A stretch of DNA of 64,000 nt. It comes from Raineyella sp034933565. GTDB taxonomy: Bacteria; Actinomycetota; Actinomycetes; Propionibacteriales; Propionibacteriaceae. Each line of letters opens with the position of its first letter. The stretch's first letter is position 1. The position numbers and the translations under genes are program-made. This document shows, one piece after another, positions 59,834-64,000 of the stretch. Location: contig NZ_JAYFNG010000009.1 in NCBI RefSeq assembly GCF_034933565.1, positions 62,001-126,000 of the forward strand. The letters are read 5' to 3'. The notes beneath the pieces were generated by a model. It saw nothing but the letters and a program-made list of their open reading frames with translations. It did no database searches and was not told the DNA's origin.

Positions 59834-61630
59834 TCAGCCCTCGTGCTCGATCGGTGCCCACTCCGGGCCGGTCTCGGCCAGCTTGTCGTCCAGCTTGGCG
59901 TAGAGCGGTTCCGGCTTGGCCAGCGGGGTGCCCGGGACGATCGGCCGGGAGGCCCACACCGCCGCCGCGGACGCGTAGTCGCCCATCAGCACCGGGTAGT
60001 CCGGGCCACCGTCCTCGCTGACCGTACGGAGTTGCGGCAGCGCTGCCCAGACACCCTCGCCGCCGAGCATCTGGTAGATCTTCTGCGCCGAGTGCGGCAT
60101 GAACGGGGTGAACATCACGTTGCAGTCCGACACCACCTGGAGCACTGTCCACAGCACGGTGTCGCGCCGGGACGGGTCGTCCTTGAGCTTCCACGGCTCG
60201 GTCTCGGAGAGGTACTGGTTCGCCAGGCCGACGATCCGCATCACCTCACCGATGCCGTGCTTGAAGTGGCTGTGCGACAGCGCCTCACCGACCACGTCGA
60301 ACGCGGCCCGGGAGGCGTCGAGGAGCGTACGGTCCACGTCCTGCAGCTCACCCGGCTGCGGGATCGCGCCGACGTTCTTCCAGGCCATCGACACGGCCCG
60401 GTTGACGAGGTTGCCCCACTGGGCGGCGAGCTCGGTGTTGTTGCGGCGGACGAACTCCTCCCAGGTGAAGTCGGTGTCCTGGTTCTCCGGGCCGGCGACG
60501 GCGATGAAGTAGCGCAGCGCGTCCGGGCCGAACTCCCGCAGGAAGTCACCCACGTAGATCACGTGACCGCGCGACGAGGAGAACTTCGACCCGCTCATCG
60601 TCAGGTACTCCGAGGAGACGACCTCGGTCGGCAGGTCGAGCACGCCGAAGGTCCCCGGCTCGCCACCGTGGTCGCCCTGACCGTTGTGGCCGAGCAGGAT
60701 CCCGGGCCAGATGACCGAGTGGAAGACGATGTTGTCCTTGCCCATGAAGTAGGAGGCGGTGGTCTCCGGATCGAGCCACCAGGACTGCCAGGCGTCCGGG
60801 TCACCGGTCCGGGCCGCCCACTCGATGCTCGCCGACAGGTAGCCGATCACGGCGTCGAACCACACGTACAGCCGCTTCATCGGCTCGTCACGCCAGCCGT
60901 CCAGCGGCACCGGCACGCCCCAGTCGAGGTCGCGGGTGATCGCCCGCGGCTTCAGGTCGTCGATCAGGTGCTGGGAGAACTTGATCACGTTCGGCCGCCA
61001 GTCCTCGCGGGTCTTGAGCCACTCGGTGAGCGACTCGGCCAGCGCCGGCAGGTCGAGGAAGAAGTGCTCGGTCTCGACGAACTGTGGCGTCTCACCGTTG
61101 ATCCGGGAGCGCGGGTCGATCAGGTCGATCGGGTCGAGCTGGTTGCCGCAGTTGTCACACTGGTCGCCGCGGGCGCTCGCGTAGCCGCAGATCGGGCAGG
61201 TGCCCTCGATGTAGCGGTCGGGCAGCGTACGCCCCGTCGACGGGCTGATCGCCCCACGGGTCGGCCTGGCCACGACGTAACCGTTGCGGTGCAGCGAGAG
61301 GAACATCTCCTGGGTCACGCGGTAATGGTTCTTCGTCGTGGTCCGGGTGAACAGGTCGTACGACAGGCCGAGCCCCTGCAGGTCCTCGACGATGACCCGG
61401 TTGTACTTGTCGGCGAGCTCGCGGACGGGGACGCCCTCCTTCTCCGCCTGCACCGAGATCGGGGTGCCGTGCTCGTCGGTGCCGGAGACCATCAGCACCT
61501 GGTGACCGCTCATCCGCATGTACCGCGAGTAGACATCGGAGGGTACGCCGAAGCCGGACACGTGGCCGATGTGGCGAGGTCCGTTCGCGTACGGCCAGGC
61601 AACAGCGGTCAGCACACGGGATGAAGTCAT
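59834..61630 (-). CDS. metG: Methionine--tRNA ligase
   Basis: Class Ia synthetase charging tRNA-Met. The 598 residues show VAWPYANGPRHIGHVSGFGVPSDVYSRY with HIGH at 20-23, the zinc-binding knuckle CPICGYASARGDQCDNC (about 145-165), KDNIVFHSVIWPG, and KFSSSRGHVIYV for KMSKS (variant KFSSS). The anticodon-binding helical domain follows and no C-terminal tRNA-binding extension is present. ATG at 61630; the open frame continues upstream for 170 codons through repeat-rich DNA without family similarity. Downstream is the repeat gap. Confidence 0.97.
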   Translation of the reverse strand: MTSSRVLTAVAWPYANGPRHIGHVSGFGVPSDVYSRYMRMSGHQVLMVSGTDEHGTPISVQAEKEGVPVRELADKYNRVIVEDLQGLGLSYDLFTRTTTKNHYRVTQEMFLSLHRNGYVVARPTRGAISPSTGRTLPDRYIEGTCPICGYASARGDQCDNCGNQLDPIDLIDPRSRINGETPQFVETEHFFLDLPALAESLTEWLKTREDWRPNVIKFSQHLIDDLKPRAITRDLDWGVPVPLDGWRDEPMKRLYVWFDAVIGYLSASIEWAARTGDPDAWQSWWLDPETTASYFMGKDNIVFHSVIWPGILLGHNGQGDHGGEPGTFGVLDLPTEVVSSEYLTMSGSKFSSSRGHVIYVGDFLREFGPDALRYFIAVAGPENQDTDFTWEEFVRRNNTELAAQWGNLVNRAVSMAWKNVGAIPQPGELQDVDRTLLDASRAAFDVVGEALSHSHFKHGIGEVMRIVGLANQYLSETEPWKLKDDPSRRDTVLWTVLQVVSDCNVMFTPFMPHSAQKIYQMLGGEGVWAALPQLRTVSEDGGPDYPVLMGDYASAAAVWASRPIVPGTPLAKPEPLYAKLDDKLAETGPEWAPIEHEG

Positions 61631-61827
61631 GGGCCCCACGATATCGCCCACCGCTCGGGCCCTGACGCCGGCGATACGGTCACCGCGCCGGCCACGACGG
61701 CTCCTCCCCACGGCCCACCCGAGCGGCGGACAGGCGACGGCCGGGGCCCCAAAGATCCGCTCCTCGGACGGAGGACCCGGGCCGGGATCCGCACCACGGA
61801 CGGACGGCCAGGGCCTCGGGATCCGCA

Positions 61828-61893
61828 CCACGAACAGAGGACCGGGGCCCGAGATCCTCCCCACGAAGAGAGGACCGGGGCCCGAGATCCTCC
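61828..61893. repeat. 33-bp tandem duplication upstream of metG
   Basis: Two nearly identical 33-bp units (61828-61860 and 61861-61893, beginning CCACGAACAGAGG and CCACGAAGAGAGG, one mismatch) with a degenerate third copy before them from about 61794. They are in the 294-bp gap between divergent metG and the small membrane protein gene. Confidence 0.85.
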
Positions 61894-61924
61894 TCCACGG
61901 GCTATGGACTGACATACTCGGGCC

Positions 61925-62440
61925 ATGGACAGCTTCGTCGTGCACATCGACCGCAAACGGTGGGCGGACATGCGGCGCAACGGCCGGATCGGGCTGATCG
62001 GCTCGGTGCTCATCGGCATCGGTGGCGGGGTGTGGCTGATCGTCGCAGCCCTCGTCGGGGAACGCCAGACCAGTCTGGTCCCCGGGTGCCTCCTGGTGCT
62101 GCTGGGCATCGGCGCCGGCTGGTCCTTCCGCCAGAAGCAGCACCACGCGATCAGCGACAGCGGCTCACCGGTGCTGTTCACCCTCGACCGCGAGGGCCTG
62201 CACCTCGACCCCGGCGAGGGGGCCGAGCCCATCTCCCGTGACTGGGGAGCGTTCGCGCTGACCTGGCTGCACCGCTCGGGAAGCTATCTCGAGATCTCCC
62301 CCACCGGCCTGCCGACCCGACGCTGGCCGGTGATCGTCACCGACGCCGCCCGCCCGGCCCTGGCCGCCGCGATCACCGAGCTCTCCGGCAGCACCGCCAC
62401 CCTCGGAGACGGGTCGCGACCGGCCCGCCACGGCGGCTGA
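61925..62440 (+). CDS. Small membrane protein of unknown function
   Basis: A 171-residue protein with two N-terminal hydrophobic segments (IGLIGSVLIGIGGGVWLIVAALVG, about 22-45, and LVPGCLLVLLGIGAGWSF, about 51-68) and a soluble C-terminal domain with LFTLDREGLHLDPGEGAEPISRDWGAFALTWLHRSGSYLEI. The pattern of a two-helix hairpin followed by a PH-like beta domain is common in uncharacterised actinobacterial proteins; I do not assign a family. ATG at 61925 has no strong ribosome binding site. The 142-bp gap to add shows no clear terminator. Confidence 0.65.
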   Translation: MDSFVVHIDRKRWADMRRNGRIGLIGSVLIGIGGGVWLIVAALVGERQTSLVPGCLLVLLGIGAGWSFRQKQHHAISDSGSPVLFTLDREGLHLDPGEGAEPISRDWGAFALTWLHRSGSYLEISPTGLPTRRWPVIVTDAARPALAAAITELSGSTATLGDGSRPARHGG

Positions 62441-62582
62441 CCCGGATCACTCCGGGCTCCTCGACCGCCAATGGCCGGTCGGTCGAAACGAAGTGTTCCG
62501 GACCGAAGTGCTCCGAGCCGACCAGGGTCCGTCGACGACTCTTACCGCCCGGGCCCGACCCGCGGCGCCCCCCGGGGACAGG

Positions 62583-63689
62583 TCAGTGCGGCCAGGTCCG
62601 GTCGACCCGACCGGCGATGCGCTCCCGGGTGTCATCGTCGACGAATGCGGCGCGAACGGCCCGGTCCACGGTGGTCCGGACGTCATCGAGGGTCCAGCCG
62701 AAGGTCTCCACCAGCAGCGCGTACTCCCGGCTCAGCGTCGTCCGGCTGACCAGCCGGTTGTCGCAGGAGATCGTCACCTCGAAACCGAGCCGGTGCAGCC
62801 GGTCCACCGGATGGTCGGCCATCGTGGCGGCGACCCCGGTCTGCAGGTTCGACGAGGGGCACACCTCCAGCGGGATCCGGGCGTCGCGGACGAGGGCGGC
62901 GGTCTCGCCGAGCACCGGCTCGGGCCCGGTCAGGTCGATGTCCTCGATCAGCCGTACGCCGTGTCCGATGCGGCTGGCGTGGCAGACCTCGACGGCCTCG
63001 CGGACCGACTCGGGGCCGACCGCCTCCCCGGCGTGGATGGTGTACGGGACGCCCTCGTGCTCCAGGTACCGGAAGGCGTCGAGCTGGCGGCTCGGGGGGA
63101 AGCCCGCCTCGGCCCCGGCGATGTCGAACCCGGCGACGAGGTCCTCCTCGTGGCGTGCGGTGAGTTCGGCGATCTCCAGGCCGCGGTCGGCGTGCCGCAT
63201 CGCGGTGAGCAGCTGGCGGACGATGATCGGGTGCCCGTCGCGGCGCGCGGCGGCCATCCCGTCCTTGAGTCCGTCCCCGACGGCCCGGACCGCGGCGGCC
63301 AGGGTCAGGCCACGGCGCTGGTGCTGTTCGGGGGCCCAGCGGGCCTCTGCGTACACCACACCGTCGTCGACCTGATCGAGGACGAACTCGTACGCCACCC
63401 GGTGCAGCGCCGCCTCGGTCTGCATCGCCGCGACCGTGTGCTCGAACGTCTCGAGGTAGCGCTCCAGGGAGCCCGAGTTCGCCGCCTCGAAGAACCAGTC
63501 CGCGAGTGCTGCGGGGGTGTCCGCGGGCAGCGGGTGACCGACCTCGGCGGCCAGTTCCAGCAGCGTCCGCGGCCGCAGACCACCGTCGAGGTGGTCGTGC
63601 AGGGCCACCTTGGGCAGGTCCCGCAACCGGGTCCGGTCAAGGGTGCGGGGGGAGCCGGTGCGGGGGTCGGCAGGCGCCGTGGAGGTCAC
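62583..63689 (-). CDS. add: Adenosine deaminase
   Basis: Add deaminates adenosine and deoxyadenosine to inosine forms, feeding PunA. The 368 residues show KVALHDHLDGGLRPRTLLEL with the two metal histidines, the substrate-binding GVVYAEARWAP, DLVAGFDIAGAEAGFPP, the third metal His with catalytic Glu in YTIHAGEAVGPESVREAV, RIGHGVRLIED, and PLEVCPSSNLQTG with ITISCDNR-like VTISCDNRLVS, where Asp binds metal. The GTG start at 63689 overlaps the stop of an upstream gene as GTGA. Position near lpdA/punA/pmmB agrees with mycobacterial order. Confidence 0.96.
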   Translation of the reverse strand: MTSTAPADPRTGSPRTLDRTRLRDLPKVALHDHLDGGLRPRTLLELAAEVGHPLPADTPAALADWFFEAANSGSLERYLETFEHTVAAMQTEAALHRVAYEFVLDQVDDGVVYAEARWAPEQHQRRGLTLAAAVRAVGDGLKDGMAAARRDGHPIIVRQLLTAMRHADRGLEIAELTARHEEDLVAGFDIAGAEAGFPPSRQLDAFRYLEHEGVPYTIHAGEAVGPESVREAVEVCHASRIGHGVRLIEDIDLTGPEPVLGETAALVRDARIPLEVCPSSNLQTGVAATMADHPVDRLHRLGFEVTISCDNRLVSRTTLSREYALLVETFGWTLDDVRTTVDRAVRAAFVDDDTRERIAGRVDRTWPH

Positions 63690-64000
63690 TGGAAGTCCTC
63701 GGGGTCGAAGGTGTCCGGTGAGGCGGGCGCCGCGTCGGACACACGGTCGTCATGGTGATCGTACGGATGTCGGGCCGGGTCGTACGGGGCGTCCGGCCCC
63801 GGGACGGCGGTCGGGTGCGCTCCGGCTGACGGGCCGACCGTCCGGGTGGGAGCGGCCGTCCGGGTGGGAGCGGCCGTTGCGGTGCCGGGTAGGCGTCGGA
63901 CCGGAGCGGGCCGGGCGCCGCCGGCCGACGCCGCGGCAGACCCTGCTGGTGTGGCGGATCCCCCGGGCGCGGCCGGTGCCGGGGCAGCGTTGGCGACCCG
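63686..64000 (-). CDS. C-terminal end of an unidentified Ala/Pro-rich protein, truncated by window edge
   Basis: The minus-strand frame is open from the right edge to TGA at 63686-63688, giving 104 codons. The visible tail is rich in Ala, Pro, Thr and Gly with a repeated AAPTRT word, then an acidic/His end (YDHHDDRVSDAA..DTFDPEDFQ). The stop overlaps the add GTG (GTGA), the coupling used elsewhere here, which supports reality. No domain is visible, so the product cannot be named. In related genomes thymidine phosphorylase or cytidine deaminase genes often precede add, but this tail does not resemble either. Confidence 0.6.
   Translation of the reverse strand, partial: RVANAAPAPAAPGGSATPAGSAAASAGGARPAPVRRLPGTATAAPTRTAAPTRTVGPSAGAHPTAVPGPDAPYDPARHPYDHHDDRVSDAAPASPDTFDPEDFQ

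Noticed and set aside
59834..62146. Longer metG protein with a 170-residue N-terminal extension
   Set aside because: The upstream part translates tandem repeats and has no similarity; the family starts at ATG 61630.

Overview
The window is a dense, GC-rich (roughly 70 %) actinobacterial chromosome segment. It carries about 57 protein genes, many of them coupled by 4-bp GTGA or ATGA overlaps. I see no rRNA, tRNA, CRISPR array, transposase or phage gene. Gene content and order point to Actinomycetota: WhiB, acyl-CoA carboxylase epsilon subunit, DUF3039, DUF3499, TIGR03089, LCP proteins, decaprenyl-phosphoribose genes, and runs of neighbours that match M. tuberculosis order (ManC/WhiB2/PMM; LpdA/PNP/PmmB/Add; RdgB/Rph/MurI/ClpS). 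A Propionibacteriales-like host is plausible but is inference.

1-2.3 kb: end of a hyp operon (hypC partial, hypD) for [NiFe]-hydrogenase maturation, converging on a DMT permease. 2.4-8.4 kb (minus): folA-thyA-rdgB-rph-MBL hydrolase-murI-DUF2017-clpS, a nucleotide, RNA and cell-wall housekeeping block; pncB diverges from it. 9.9-15.5 kb (minus): malQ, a 33-codon ORF with a perfect Shine-Dalgarno sequence, an RDD/DUF2510 membrane protein and a DEAD/DEAH helicase. 15.7-19 kb: DUF3039, a secreted protein, and a divergent TetR/MFS efflux pair. 19.1-24.2 kb (minus): transglutaminase-like protein plus a fused circularly permuted ATP-grasp/alpha-E protein, then ahcY. 24.4-31.8 kb: aroQ, then the mannose cluster (SIS protein, Trm112, PMM/PGM, DUF3499, whiB2-like, membrane protein, manC). 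31.8-37 kb: TIGR03089, a family 2 glycosyltransferase and two LCP proteins, i.e. cell-wall polymer assembly. 37-40 kb: purEK and trpS.

40.4-49.6 kb: GtrA-like protein, birA, the carboxylase genes pccB, accE and accA (BC-BCCP), maf, decaprenyl-phosphate phosphoribosyltransferase and DprE2-like reductase, and a diverged LamB/YcsF protein. BirA would biotinylate AccA, and PccB/AccE would complete the carboxylase. 50-54 kb: lpdA diverging from punA-pmmB. 54.4-58.1 kb: a DUF485/acetate-type symporter operon with a CRP/GlxR-like site upstream, divergent from an NCS1 permease (cytX type) under a TPP riboswitch whose Shine-Dalgarno sequence lies inside the aptamer. 58.2-59.8 kb: an orphan AbiEi-like/endonuclease-like gene bracketed by a ~60-bp direct repeat belonging to a helically phased CCGCGG repeat array; this is the most accessory-looking spot. 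59.8-64 kb: metG, a small membrane protein, add, and the alanine/proline-rich C-terminus of a gene running off the right edge.

Several intergenic regions hold short tandem repeats of 14, 17, 20, 21, 30, 31 and 33 bp. Most of the window is conserved core chromosome; I did not find a clear new multigene system. The better leads are the repeat-bracketed AbiEi-like locus, the TPP-controlled permease, the ATP-grasp/alpha-E/transglutaminase pair, the 33-codon ORF and the diverged LamB/YcsF protein.
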